This document shows, in pieces, positions 21,012-29,351 of a stretch of 64,000 nucleotides of DNA (position 1 is its first letter; each line of letters starts with the position of its first letter). Location of the stretch: the NCBI RefSeq assembly GCF_003112575.1, contig NZ_BEWC01000001.1, forward strand, positions 248,001 through 312,000, in the 5' to 3' direction. Source of the DNA: Streptomyces ardesiacus. Lineage in GTDB: Bacteria; Actinomycetota; Actinomycetes; Streptomycetales; Streptomycetaceae. Position numbers and translations under genes: made by a program. The notes beneath the pieces are model-generated. The model worked only from the letters and a program-made list of their open reading frames with translations, did no database searches and was not told the DNA's origin.

Positions 21012-21842
21012 TCAGCGCTCCTTGAGCGCCTGCTCGATGGTGCGCATGACGTCGTGCAGGGGAGCGTCGGTGCGCGCCACGGTCACGAGCACCTCGCCCT
21101 GCACGGAGGCCGCGGAGGCCCCGGGGGCCGAGGAGCCCGCCGGCCCCACGGCGGAGGGGGTGCGCCCCGCCCCGATGCCCGTGCCGAAGGTCCTCCGCAC
21201 GATCGCGAAGGCGTGGTCCAGCTCGGCCTCCACGTCGCCCCGCCCGTCGGCCCGCAGCCAGCGCCGCAGCACGTGGTTGTGCGCGGTGACCACGGCGGAC
21301 GCGGCGACCTCCGCGAGCAGCGGGTCGTCGTTGGCGTCGTCGTCGTGGGCGTGCTCGTCGAAGTGGCCGAGCAGATAACGGGTGAAGAGGCGCTCGTAAC
21401 GGGCCACCGACGCGATCTCCGCCTCGCGCAGCGTGGGCACCTCGCGCGTCAGCTTGTAGCGCGCGACCGAGATCTCCGGCCGGGCCGCGTACATCTTCAT
21501 GACTTCCTTGATGCCGCGGCACACCGTGTCGAGCGGATGTTCGTGCGCGGGCGCCGCGTTGAGGACCGCCTCGGCGCGCACCAGGGTGTCGTCGTGGTCC
21601 GGGAAGATCGCCTCCTCCTTGGAGCGGAAGTGGCGGAAGAAGGTGCGGCGGGCGACCCCGGCGCGCGCCGCGATCTCGTCGACGGTGGTCGCCTCGTACC
21701 CCTTGGTCGCGAACAGCTCCATCGCCGCCGCCGCCAGTTCCCGGCGCATTTTGAGCCGCTGGGCGGCGGCACGGCTGCCGGCCGTGCTCTCCGGAGCGTC
21801 GGACGTGGCTGAGGTACGTGAGGACTTGGCGGGCTGGGACAT
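21012..21842 (-). CDS. TetR-family transcriptional regulator
   Basis: A 276-residue regulator. The N-terminal helix-turn-helix spans about residues 33-80 (LKMRRELAAAAMELFATKGY, then ATTVDEIAARAGVARRTFFR). The C-terminal domain is not recognisable beyond the TetR_C fold, and a Pro/Ser/Ala-rich linker (SAVGPAGSSAPGASAAS) precedes the last helix. It lies between the 3-hydroxyacyl-CoA dehydrogenase gene and ccr on the same strand, so it probably senses an acyl-CoA and controls one or both. GCGCA-ATCA-TGCGC at 21865-21878, just upstream of the ATG, could be its own operator. The start at 21842 lacks a strong ribosome site; an upstream in-frame ATG exists. Confidence 0.88.
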   Translation of the reverse strand: MSQPAKSSRTSATSDAPESTAGSRAAAQRLKMRRELAAAAMELFATKGYEATTVDEIAARAGVARRTFFRHFRSKEEAIFPDHDDTLVRAEAVLNAAPAHEHPLDTVCRGIKEVMKMYAARPEISVARYKLTREVPTLREAEIASVARYERLFTRYLLGHFDEHAHDDDANDDPLLAEVAASAVVTAHNHVLRRWLRADGRGDVEAELDHAFAIVRRTFGTGIGAGRTPSAVGPAGSSAPGASAASVQGEVLVTVARTDAPLHDVMRTIEQALKER

Positions 21843-21890
21843 GACCCGAACGTACTGCATGCGGGCGCAATCATGCGCGTGACCGGGGGT

Positions 21891-21915
21891 TCCCCCGCCC
21901 GCACGGGGCGGGGGA
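21891..21915 (-). terminator. Terminator hairpin of the 3-hydroxyacyl-CoA dehydrogenase gene
   Basis: TCCCCCGCCC and GGGCGGGGGA form a 10-bp stem around a 5-nt loop. GGGT/ACCC can pair beyond a one-base mismatch. It lies about 64 bp after the stop codon and has no T-tract. Confidence 0.55.
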
Positions 21916-21978
21916 GACCCGGCCGGATCCAGCAGGCCGCCCCAGTCCTCCTCGGACCGGGGCCGGTCGCCCGGCCGT

Positions 21979-23784
21979 TCAGCGGCGGGCATGCTCGCGG
22001 AAGCCGCGGCCCGTCTTGCGGCCGAGGCAGCCCGCGGCCACCAGGTGCTCCAGGAGCGGCGCGGGGGCCAGCCCCGGGTCGCGGAACTCCCGGTGCAGGA
22101 CCTTCTCGATGGCCAGCGACACGTCGAGGCCGACCACGTCGAGCAGTTCGAAGGGGCCCATCGGGTACCCGCCGCCCAGCTTCATCGCCGCGTCGACGTC
22201 GTCGAGCGTCGCGTAGTGCTCCTGCACCATCTTGACCGCGTTGTTGAGGTACGGGAACAGCAGCGCGTTGACGATGAAACCGGCCCGGTCGCCGCAGTCC
22301 ACGGCGTGCTTGCGCACCCCGGCGCAGACCTCGTGGACGGTGGCGTGCACGTCGTCGGCGGTCAGCACCGTGCGGACCACCTCGACCAGCTTCATCGCCG
22401 GGGCCGGGTTGAAGAAGTGCATGCCGATCACGTCCTGCGGACGCGAGGTGGCGCGGGCGCAGGCCACGACCGGCAGCGAGGAGGTGGTGGTGGCCAGCAC
22501 CGCGCCCGGCCTGCAGACCTTGTCCAGCGTGCCGAAGAGCTGCCGCTTGACCTCCAGGTCCTCGGCGACGGCCTCCACGGCCAGGTCGACGCCGGCGAAG
22601 TCGTCGTACGTGTCCGTCGGAGTGATCAGTTCCAGCGTCCGCGCGGCGGCCTCCGCGGTCATGCGCCCCTTGTCCACCGACCGGGACAGGGACTTCCCGA
22701 TCCGGGCCTTGGCCGTCCGGGCCTTCTCCGCGCTGCGGGCGGCCAGCACCACCTCGTAGCCGGCCTTGGCGAACACCTCCGCGATGCCGGACGCCATGGT
22801 GCCCGAACCGGCCACCCCCACCGCGCGGACCGGCCGCCCGGCGACCGCGGTGCCGCCCCTGCCCGGGGTCAGCGCGTCCGGCACGACGACCGCGCTGCCG
22901 GGCGCCTCGTAGGTGTAGAAGCCGCGCCCCGCCTTGCGTCCCGTCAGTCCGGCCTCGCTGAGCTGCCGGAGGATCGGCGCGGGGGCGTGCAGCCGGTCGC
23001 GGGAGGCGGCGTACATGGCCTCCAGGACCGTGCGCGCGGTGTCCACGCCCACGAGGTCGAGCAGGGCCAGGGGACCCATCGGCAGGCCGCAGCCCAGACG
23101 CATCGCCGCGTCGATGTCCTCGCGGGAGGCGTACTTCGCCTCGTACATCGCGGCGGCCTGGTTGAGGTAGCCGAACAGCAGCCCGTCCGCGACGAAACCG
23201 GGCCGGTCCCCGACCGCGACCGGCTCCTTGCCGAGGTCCAGGGCGAGGTCGGTGACGGCCGTGACGGCGGCCGGCGCGGTCAGCACCGAGGAGACGACCT
23301 CCACCAGCTTCATCGCCGGGGCCGGGTTGAAGAAGTGCAGGCCGAGCACCCGCTCCGGGCGCGCGGAGTCCGCGGCCAGACGCGTGACGGACAGCGCGTT
23401 GGTGCCGGTCGCCAGGACCGCCTCCGGGCGCACGATCCCGTCCAGCTCCCGGAAGACCCGCTGCTTGATCTCGTACGACTCCGGGGTCACCTCGATCACC
23501 AGGTCGGCGTCGGCGGCCGCCCGCAGGTCGGTGGAGACGCGGACGCGGCCCAGGGCGGCGGCGCGCTCCTCGCCGGTCAGGCGCCCGCGCTCGACGGCCC
23601 GGGCGGTGGAGGACTCCAGCGCGGCGACGGCCGTGACGGCCTGCGCCTCGCCGACGTCGATGCCGATGACGTCGCGGCCGGCCACGGCGAGGACCTCGGC
23701 GATGCCGGTGCCCATGGTGCCGAGGCCGACGACGGCGACGGTCCGCAGCGGGGACAGGGGGGTGTCGGACAGGGGAGTGGCCAT
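21979..23784 (-). CDS. Duplicated 3-hydroxyacyl-CoA (3-hydroxybutyryl-CoA) dehydrogenase
   Basis: About 601 residues made of two complete HBD units, each with a Rossmann domain and a C-terminal helical domain. Unit 1 has VVGLGTMGTGIAEV (about 18-31) and LGLHFFNPAPAMKLVEVV. Unit 2, from about residue 317, has GVAGSGTMASGIAEVF and IGMHFFNPAPAMKLVEVV. Both units keep the catalytic His of HFFNP. In unit 2 the third glycine of the dinucleotide loop is Ala. It oxidises or reduces 3-hydroxybutyryl-CoA with NAD(P), the step beside crotonyl-CoA supply, which fits its place upstream of the ccr operon. ATG 23784 has GGAG upstream; the longer frame is spurious. Confidence 0.9.
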   Translation of the reverse strand: MATPLSDTPLSPLRTVAVVGLGTMGTGIAEVLAVAGRDVIGIDVGEAQAVTAVAALESSTARAVERGRLTGEERAAALGRVRVSTDLRAAADADLVIEVTPESYEIKQRVFRELDGIVRPEAVLATGTNALSVTRLAADSARPERVLGLHFFNPAPAMKLVEVVSSVLTAPAAVTAVTDLALDLGKEPVAVGDRPGFVADGLLFGYLNQAAAMYEAKYASREDIDAAMRLGCGLPMGPLALLDLVGVDTARTVLEAMYAASRDRLHAPAPILRQLSEAGLTGRKAGRGFYTYEAPGSAVVVPDALTPGRGGTAVAGRPVRAVGVAGSGTMASGIAEVFAKAGYEVVLAARSAEKARTAKARIGKSLSRSVDKGRMTAEAAARTLELITPTDTYDDFAGVDLAVEAVAEDLEVKRQLFGTLDKVCRPGAVLATTTSSLPVVACARATSRPQDVIGMHFFNPAPAMKLVEVVRTVLTADDVHATVHEVCAGVRKHAVDCGDRAGFIVNALLFPYLNNAVKMVQEHYATLDDVDAAMKLGGGYPMGPFELLDVVGLDVSLAIEKVLHREFRDPGLAPAPLLEHLVAAGCLGRKTGRGFREHARR

Positions 23785-23979
23785 CGCGGGACTCCAGGAA
23801 TGAGGGGTGACGACGGAAACGCGCCCGGATGCGTGGCACGGCGCACCGGGTGCGTGGGAAGGGAAGGAGTGCGGGTGGTGCCGGGCTCGAACGGCGCACA
23901 CGCCCGGTGCCGCCGCGGAGGGCGCACACGCCCGCCCGGCGGCCTGTGACCGGCCCTGTCCCGGGGCCGGGTCCTGATG

Positions 23980-24091
23980 CGGTACCCGAGGTACCGGACC
24001 GTCTGCTCTCGCGGTGGTTGCGTCACCAGACCACCGTGAGGAGGTGCTGCGAGTGGATGACTCGCTCGTCTGAGGTTAACCCGCGGGTAAC
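23980..24091. promoter_or_regulatory. Two palindromes in the 376-bp divergent gap 23785-24160
   Basis: CGGTACCCGAGGTACCG (23980-23996) is a perfect 7-bp-arm palindrome. GTTAACCCGCGGGTAAC (24075-24091) is palindromic apart from one extra A. Both lie between the dehydrogenase gene (minus) and the HEAT-repeat gene (plus) and are candidate operators. TAACCT (24148-24153) is a likely -10 for the plus-strand gene. The rest of the gap shows nothing I can name. Confidence 0.45.
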
Positions 24092-24160
24092 GAGCGCGCC
24101 AGCCCCCGGTGTTCGTGATGCAGGTCCCACAGGCGGAGTGACGCGCCTAACCTCGGTGTC

Positions 24161-24754
24161 ATGGACGAAGAGTTGCGCGTGCTCACGGAGCGCTTACGGG
24201 CCGAGTCGGCGGCGTCCGGAGTTCCGGGCGCCCCGGCGCCGTACGACCGCCTCGTGGCGACCGCGGACCACGACGAGCTGGCCGGAGTGCTCACCGCACC
24301 GGGACACCCGCTGTGGGCCCGGGAACTGGCCGCCTTCCGGCTGGGGGTGGCGGGGGACCGGCGGGCCTTCGAGTCGCTCGTGCTGCTGCTGAACCACCGC
24401 GACCCGCCGCGCTGCGCCTCGGCCGCCCACGCCCTGGCCCGCCTCGGCGACCCGCGCACCGCCCGCGCCGCCGCGGCGCTCGCCACCAACGAGCTGCGCG
24501 TCGCCTACGCCCTGCACCCGGTGCGGCTGCTGGTCGAACTGCGGGCGCCGGAGGCGGTGCCCGCGCTGATCACCACGCTGCGCAGGAGGCTGCGCCCGCA
24601 CGATCCGTACCGGCGCGTCGCGCTCGCCTGCGTCGAGGGCCTCGGCACCCTCGGCGACGACCGTGCCGTCCCCGTCCTGAAGGAGGCCCTCGCCCACCCG
24701 GCGCTGGCCGAGGCGGCGGTGCGGGCCCTGGGGCGCATCCCGGGGCAGCGGTGA
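24161..24754 (+). CDS. HEAT-repeat (PBS-lyase type) protein with a TTA codon
   Basis: A 197-residue alpha-solenoid. Units such as PPRCASAAHALARLGDPRTA, APEAVPALITTLRRRLRP and DDRAVPVLKEALAHPALAEA are HEAT/PBS-lyase repeats, which serve protein binding. No catalytic motif is seen, so the 'adenylosuccinate lyase' label sometimes used for such proteins is unsupported. Codon 12 is TTA (24194-24196), read in Streptomyces only by the bldA tRNA, so translation should be developmentally limited. The ATG is 7 nt after TAACCT, consistent with a leaderless mRNA. Confidence 0.8.
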   Translation: MDEELRVLTERLRAESAASGVPGAPAPYDRLVATADHDELAGVLTAPGHPLWARELAAFRLGVAGDRRAFESLVLLLNHRDPPRCASAAHALARLGDPRTARAAAALATNELRVAYALHPVRLLVELRAPEAVPALITTLRRRLRPHDPYRRVALACVEGLGTLGDDRAVPVLKEALAHPALAEAAVRALGRIPGQR

Positions 24755-24790
24755 CGCGTCCCCGCCGGGAAGCGGTGTGCTGACGGGCCG

Positions 24791-25330
24791 TCAGCCGCCG
24801 AGCGGACGCGCGTACCGCACCTCCGGCACCGCGACACCCTCCACCTCGAAGGGCTCCTCCGCGCCGTCGGGGACGAACCCCGCCCGCTCGTAGAAGCGCC
24901 GGGCGCGGGCGTTGCCCCTGAGCACCCACAGGAGCATGCGCGGGTGCCCGGCGGTCTCGCACCGGCGCACCGACTCCCGGAGCAGGGCCCGTCCGACGCC
25001 CGTGCCGAGCCGTCCGTCGTCGACGTAGAGCGCGTACAGCTCGGCGTCCGCGGTGCGCACCTCACCGTCCCGGTAGGGGCCGTGGCAGGCCCAGCCGACG
25101 ACCTCGCCGCCGTCGTCCTCGGCGACCAGGTTCACCACGTCCGGCGCGGCCGAGGCGAACAGGGCGCGGCGCCGCTCGGCGTCGGCCGCCGGGTCCATCG
25201 CGTCGAGGTGGTGCTGCGGCATCAGGCCGCGGTACGCGGTCTGCCAGCCCCGGACGCGGATCCGGGACACGCGCTCGCAGTCCGCGAGGGTCATCTCCCG
25301 CACCCGCACCCGCGCCGAGGGGCCGCTCAC
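24791..25330 (-). CDS. GNAT-family N-acetyltransferase
   Basis: A 179-residue acetyltransferase with the acetyl-CoA site LYVDDGRLGTGVGRALLRES (motif A, R/Q-x-x-G-x-G/A) and the C-terminal GNARARRFYERAGFVPDG. The substrate is not predictable. It starts at GTG 25330, overlapping the RidA stop by 4 bp (GTGA), so the two are coupled. It converges with the HEAT-repeat gene, leaving 36 bp. Confidence 0.88.
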   Translation of the reverse strand: MSGPSARVRVREMTLADCERVSRIRVRGWQTAYRGLMPQHHLDAMDPAADAERRRALFASAAPDVVNLVAEDDGGEVVGWACHGPYRDGEVRTADAELYALYVDDGRLGTGVGRALLRESVRRCETAGHPRMLLWVLRGNARARRFYERAGFVPDGAEEPFEVEGVAVPEVRYARPLGG

Positions 25331-25725
25331 GGCGCCACGACCGCGAACGCCTCGATCTCCATGAGGAACTCCGGCCGCACCAGCGCGCCCACCTGCACCG
25401 CCGAGGCGGCCGGCAGCCGGTCGTCCGGTATGTGCTCGGCGCGGGCCGCGCGGATCGCGCCCATGTGCGCCATGTCCGTGACGAAGTAGGTCAGCTTCAC
25501 CACGTCGTCGAAGGCCGCACCGGCCGAGGCCAGGCACCGGCGCAGGTTCTCGAAGACCTGGCGGGCCTGGGCCGCGGGGTCGCCCTCGCCGACCACCCTG
25601 CCGTCCTCGTCCAGGGCGAGCTGGCCCGAGACGGCCACGAACCGCCCGGTGCCGAGGACGACATGGGTGTACTGCGCGGCGGGCGCGACGCCCTCGGGGG
25701 CGGGGATCCTGGTCAGCTCACTCAT
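25327..25725 (-). CDS. RidA/YjgF-family protein
   Basis: A 132-residue member of the Rid family. GTGRFVAVSGQLALDEDG, QVFENLRRCLASAGAAFDDV and LPAASAVQVGALVRPEFLMEIEAFAV are family landmarks. The Arg of the LVRPEFLMEIEA segment fits the RidA active site that hydrolyses reactive imines. It may therefore be an enamine/imine deaminase, although Rid subgroups differ. It is coupled to the downstream acetyltransferase and lies 57 bp after the S33 peptidase gene on the same strand. Confidence 0.88.
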   Translation of the reverse strand: MSELTRIPAPEGVAPAAQYTHVVLGTGRFVAVSGQLALDEDGRVVGEGDPAAQARQVFENLRRCLASAGAAFDDVVKLTYFVTDMAHMGAIRAARAEHIPDDRLPAASAVQVGALVRPEFLMEIEAFAVVAP

Positions 25726-25782
25726 ACGTCCATCGTGGACCACGGCACCGACAACGCCCCCGACGGGGTGCGGGACGGGACG

Positions 25783-27363
25783 CTAGCCGCGGAAGCCGAG
25801 CAGTCCGTGCAGGGTGGAGCCGCGCGAGGACGTCGAGGCCGCCTTCGACTCCAGCGGCTCCGGGTCGGGCAGTGCCGGGCACACCGCGTCCGCCTCGCCG
25901 CCGTCGCCGTGCGGCACGGTGCCGTCGGCCAGGTAGGCGGCGAGGTGCTCGTCCAGGCAGTCGTTGCCGCTCAGCGTGATGCCGTGGTTGCCGCCGCCCT
26001 CCTCGACGACGAGAGCGGAGCCGCGCAGCAGACGGTGCGCGGTGACGCCGCCCTCGTACGGGGTGGCGGCGTCGCCCGTCGCCTGGAACAGCAGTGCCGG
26101 GGGCAGTTCGCCGTTGGCCACGTCCACCGGCTGCCGGGACTTCGTGGGCCAGAAGGCGCACGGTGCGTTGTACCAGGCGTTGTTCCACACCATGAAGGGC
26201 GCCTTCTCGTACAGGTCCCAGTTGTCGTCGCGCCACTCGTCCCAGTCGCGCGGCCAGCTCGCGTCGCGGCACTCGACGGCGGTGTAGACGCTGTACCCGT
26301 TGTCGCCGGAGGCGTCCAGGGCGCCGAAGTTCTCGTACGCCTCGACGAGCGGGCCGCTGTCCTCGTCGTTGACGTACGCGGCGAACGCCTCGGCCAGGTA
26401 GGGCCAGTAGCCGTTGTAGTACCCGCCGGGCATGTACGTGTCCTCCAGCTCGGCGGCGCCGACCTTCCCTCCCGCGGGCTTCTTCGCCAGCGCCGCGCGC
26501 ATGGCGTACCACGCGGTCTCGATCCGCTCCGGGTCGGTGCCCAGCCCGTACGCCGTGTCGTGCTCGGCGATCCAGGCCAGGAACGCGCGGTGGCGGTCGT
26601 TGAAGGCGAGGTCCTGGCCGAGGTTGGCGTCGTACCAGACGTCGTCCGGGCCGACGACGGAGTCCAGGACCAGCCGCCGCACCCGCTGCGGGTAGAGCTT
26701 GGCGTAGACGGCGCCCAGATAGGTGCCGTACGAGTAGCCGAAGTAGTTGAGCTTCTCGGCACCGAGCGCCGCGCGGATCGCGTCCACGTCCCGCGCGGTG
26801 CTCACCGTGTCGATGTGCGGCAGGACGTCCGCGTACGTGTCGCCGCAGGCGTCGGCGAAGGACTCGGCGCGCTCGAGGTTGGCCCGCTCGGCGCCCGGCG
26901 TGTCCGGCAGGGAGTCGGGGCGCACGGGGTCGAAGTGCCCCGGCAGGCAGTCCAGCGCCGGACTGCTCCTGCCGACCCCGCGCGGGTCGAAGCCGATGAC
27001 GTCGTACTGGGCGGCCACCTTCGCCGGCAGCGAGGACGCCACGAACCCGGCGAGCGTCAGCCCGCTGCCGCCGGGGCCGCCGGGGTTCACCAGCAGGGGG
27101 CCCTGGAACGTGTCGGCGGTGTGCGGCACGCGGGACAGGGCCAGCGTGATCCGCTTCCCGCGCGGACGCGCGTGGTCGAGGGGGACCTCCAGGGAGGCGC
27201 ACTGGAGCGTCGGGTAGTCCTCCGTGGCGCACTTCTTCCAGTGCGGGCCCGCGGCGGGCGCGGGCTGCGTGTGCGGCGGGGCGCCGGCCTCGGCGGGGAC
27301 GGCCGTGACGGTCCCGGCGGCGATGACGGCGGCGCCGCACAGCACGGCTGCGCGTTGTCTCAT
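25783..27363 (-). CDS. Secreted S33-family tripeptidyl aminopeptidase (alpha/beta hydrolase)
   Basis: A 526-residue exported peptidase predicted to remove tripeptides or other N-terminal peptides outside the cell. A Sec signal (MRQRAAVLCGAAVIAAGTVT, cleavage near AEA) is followed by the oxyanion motif NPGGPGGSG, the nucleophile Ser211 in FGYSYGTYLG, Asp431 in ATGDAATPY and His460 in GGGNHGITL. The C-terminal TAP-like domain is present, with a cysteine-containing GNDCLDEHL. The ATG at 27363 has GGGAGAA 6 nt upstream. TGTATC (27473-27468, minus) could be its -10, with 10-bp repeats just upstream. Confidence 0.92.
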   Translation of the reverse strand: MRQRAAVLCGAAVIAAGTVTAVPAEAGAPPHTQPAPAAGPHWKKCATEDYPTLQCASLEVPLDHARPRGKRITLALSRVPHTADTFQGPLLVNPGGPGGSGLTLAGFVASSLPAKVAAQYDVIGFDPRGVGRSSPALDCLPGHFDPVRPDSLPDTPGAERANLERAESFADACGDTYADVLPHIDTVSTARDVDAIRAALGAEKLNYFGYSYGTYLGAVYAKLYPQRVRRLVLDSVVGPDDVWYDANLGQDLAFNDRHRAFLAWIAEHDTAYGLGTDPERIETAWYAMRAALAKKPAGGKVGAAELEDTYMPGGYYNGYWPYLAEAFAAYVNDEDSGPLVEAYENFGALDASGDNGYSVYTAVECRDASWPRDWDEWRDDNWDLYEKAPFMVWNNAWYNAPCAFWPTKSRQPVDVANGELPPALLFQATGDAATPYEGGVTAHRLLRGSALVVEEGGGNHGITLSGNDCLDEHLAAYLADGTVPHGDGGEADAVCPALPDPEPLESKAASTSSRGSTLHGLLGFRG

Positions 27364-27492
27364 GGCGTTCTCCCAGGACTCGCGGGACGGAGTGGCCGAG
27401 GTCCGCGCGGGGCGCGGTCCTCGCCGGATCGTCCCGGGGAGCGGCACCGGAAGAACGCGGGCCGTCGATACATGACCCGGTTGGGCCGCAGG

Positions 27493-27532
27493 ATGCCCTC
27501 CAATGCCCTCCCGTGTCCTCCAACGCCCTCCG
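27493..27532. repeat. Four 10-bp direct repeats upstream of the secreted peptidase gene
   Basis: GCCCTCC-type cores begin at 27495, 27505, 27515 (GTCCTCC) and 27525, a strict 10-bp period over 40 bp. On the minus strand they read GGAGGGC and lie over and upstream of the presumed -35 region of the peptidase promoter. The rest of the 187-bp gap holds that promoter. Confidence 0.6.
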
Positions 27533-27550
27533 AAGCCCACGGACGCCCCG

Positions 27551-28597
27551 TCAGATGAGCGAGAGCTGCACCGGCTCCCCGGCCGGGTCCTCGGCCGGCC
27601 GCGGAGGTGCCGGCGGGGCGATCCGGCGGGGGGTCCCCGCGCGCGCGGGACCGATGCCGTACTCGCGGGCCAGATCGTGCACCTGGCGGGTGATCCGGCG
27701 CTGGTACCACTTCGGGGCGTAGGCGCCGTCCGCGTACAGCCGCTCGTACCGGCGGACCAGGTGCGGGTGGTGACGGCCGAGCCAGGCCATGAACCACTCG
27801 CGGGCCCCCGGCCGCAGATGCAGCACCAGGGGCGTCACCGAGGTGGCGCCGGCCGCGGCGATGGCGCGCACGGTGGCCCTGAGCTGGGCCGGTTCGTCGC
27901 CGAGGAAGGGGATGACCGGGGCCATCAGCACCCCGCAGCCGATGCCGCGCTCGCCGAGGGCCCGTACGACCTCCAGCCGGCGTTCCGGTGCCGGGGTGCC
28001 CGGTTCCACGGTGCGCCACAGGTCCGGGTCGGTGAAGCCGACCGAGACCGACGCCCCCACGTCGGTCACCCGGGCCGCCCGCGCCAGCAGGTCCAGGTCG
28101 CGCAGGATCAGCGTGCCCTTGGTCAGGATCGAGAAGGGGTTCGCCCGCTCGGTCAGGGCCTCGATGATGCCCGGCATCAGCCGGTAGCGGCCCTCCGCGC
28201 GCTGGTAGCAGTCGACGTTGGTGCCCATCGCCACGTGCTCGCCCTGCCAGCGGCGCGAGGCCAGCTGGCGGCGCAGCAGCTCGGGAGCGTTCACCTTGAC
28301 GACGATCTGGGAGTCGAATCCGAGCCCCGTGTCGAGGTCGAGGTAGCTGTGCGTCTTGCGTGCGAAGCAGTACACGCACGCGTGCGTGCAGCCCCGGTAG
28401 GGGTTGACCGTCCACTCGAACGGCATGCGGGAGGCCCCCGGCACCCGGTTCAGGATCGAGCGGGCCCGCACCTCGTGGAAGGTGACGCCTCTGAACTCGG
28501 GCGTGTCGAACGTACGGGTGGTGACGGCGTCCGCGCCGAACAGCGCGGTGTCCGCCGCCCGGGCGTGGTCGGAGTCCGTGAGGTTCTCCCAGCGCAT
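27551..28597 (-). CDS. Radical SAM protein, Rv2578c-like (SplB-related)
   Basis: A 348-residue radical SAM enzyme. The [4Fe-4S] cluster ligands are Cys70, Cys74 and Cys77 in RGCTHACVYCFARKTH. The surrounding FEWTVNPYRGC, GTNVDCYQRAEGRY, SILTKGTLILRDLDLL and GASVSVGFTD are typical of the SplB-like group that includes mycobacterial Rv2578c. The chemistry is unknown, but a DNA-repair-type reaction is suggested by the LexA-type box in its promoter. The ATG at 28597 has GAGGAGG 6 nt upstream. Confidence 0.9.
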   Translation of the reverse strand: MRWENLTDSDHARAADTALFGADAVTTRTFDTPEFRGVTFHEVRARSILNRVPGASRMPFEWTVNPYRGCTHACVYCFARKTHSYLDLDTGLGFDSQIVVKVNAPELLRRQLASRRWQGEHVAMGTNVDCYQRAEGRYRLMPGIIEALTERANPFSILTKGTLILRDLDLLARAARVTDVGASVSVGFTDPDLWRTVEPGTPAPERRLEVVRALGERGIGCGVLMAPVIPFLGDEPAQLRATVRAIAAAGATSVTPLVLHLRPGAREWFMAWLGRHHPHLVRRYERLYADGAYAPKWYQRRITRQVHDLAREYGIGPARAGTPRRIAPPAPPRPAEDPAGEPVQLSLI

Positions 28598-28625
28598 TGC
28601 GGCCTCCTCGGCAGTACTGGCCGCC

Positions 28626-28643
28626 ACAATAGAACACTTGTTC
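28626..28643 (-). promoter_or_regulatory. LexA-type SOS box adjoining the -10 of the radical SAM gene
   Basis: GAACACTTGTTC (28632-28643) fits the Gram-positive SOS box GAAC-N4-GTTC and is palindromic over 5-bp arms. It directly abuts TATTGT (28631-28626, minus), a good -10 about 29 bp before the ATG. LexA bound here would cover the core promoter. Confidence 0.75.
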
Positions 28644-28757
28644 CCTTGATCGTGCGGGCGCGTCGCGCGGGGCCGCTTCGCGCCCCCCGATTTGGTGGCC
28701 GCGCGGCGGGGTGGTTGGCTTGCCCCGAACCCGAGAACCAGGCCCTGGAGGAACCCG

Positions 28758-29201
28758 ATGGCGCAGGTCGAGGCGACGACGGAGCGGATCGTCGCAGCGG
28801 ACGCGGAGACGGTGTTCGACACCCTCGCCGACTACAGCGGCACCCGCGAGAAGCTGCTCCCCGAGCACTTCAGCGAGTACGAGGTCCGCGAGGGCGGCGA
28901 CGGCGAGGGCACCCTCGTGCACTGGAAGCTGCAGGCCACCAGCAAGCGCATCCGTGACTGCCTGCTGGAGGTCACCGAGCCCACCGACGGCGAGCTGGTC
29001 GAGAAGGACCGCAACTCCTCCATGGTCACCACCTGGCGGGTCACCCCGGCGGGCGAGGGCAGGTCCCGGGTCGTCGTGGTCACCACCTGGCAGGGCGCCG
29101 GCGGTGTCGGCGGCTTCTTCGAGAAGACCTTCGCGCCCAAGGGCCTCGCCCGGATCTACGACGCGATGCTCACCAAGCTCGCCGCCGAGGTCGAGAAGTA
29201 G
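28758..29201 (+). CDS. SRPBCC (START/Bet v 1-like) family protein
   Basis: A 147-residue single SRPBCC domain. It begins VEATTERIVAADAETVFDTL and ends with the long helix APKGLARIYDAMLTKLAAEV, the usual Polyketide_cyc2 layout that forms a hydrophobic ligand pocket. The ligand is unknown. Start at ATG 28758 with GGAGG 6 nt upstream. Monocistronic, with 150 bp to the MFS gene; that gap holds no other feature I can support. Confidence 0.82.
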   Translation: MAQVEATTERIVAADAETVFDTLADYSGTREKLLPEHFSEYEVREGGDGEGTLVHWKLQATSKRIRDCLLEVTEPTDGELVEKDRNSSMVTTWRVTPAGEGRSRVVVVTTWQGAGGVGGFFEKTFAPKGLARIYDAMLTKLAAEVEK

Positions 29202-29351
29202 CCAAGGAGCAAGCGTGCGGCGCCTGTTGGGCGCCTCACCGGTTCGAGTGATCTCCGCGCGAACCTGTCGTACTTCCGTAACTCGTCGCACTTGTTCGCA
29301 GTTGTCGCCTCAGGTGGCAAATGTGAGCAGGTGTGACGAGGGGAGCGGTAC

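Noticed and set aside
24161..24754. Adenylosuccinate lyase
   Set aside because: The protein is a 197-residue HEAT-repeat solenoid without the fumarase/lyase signature.
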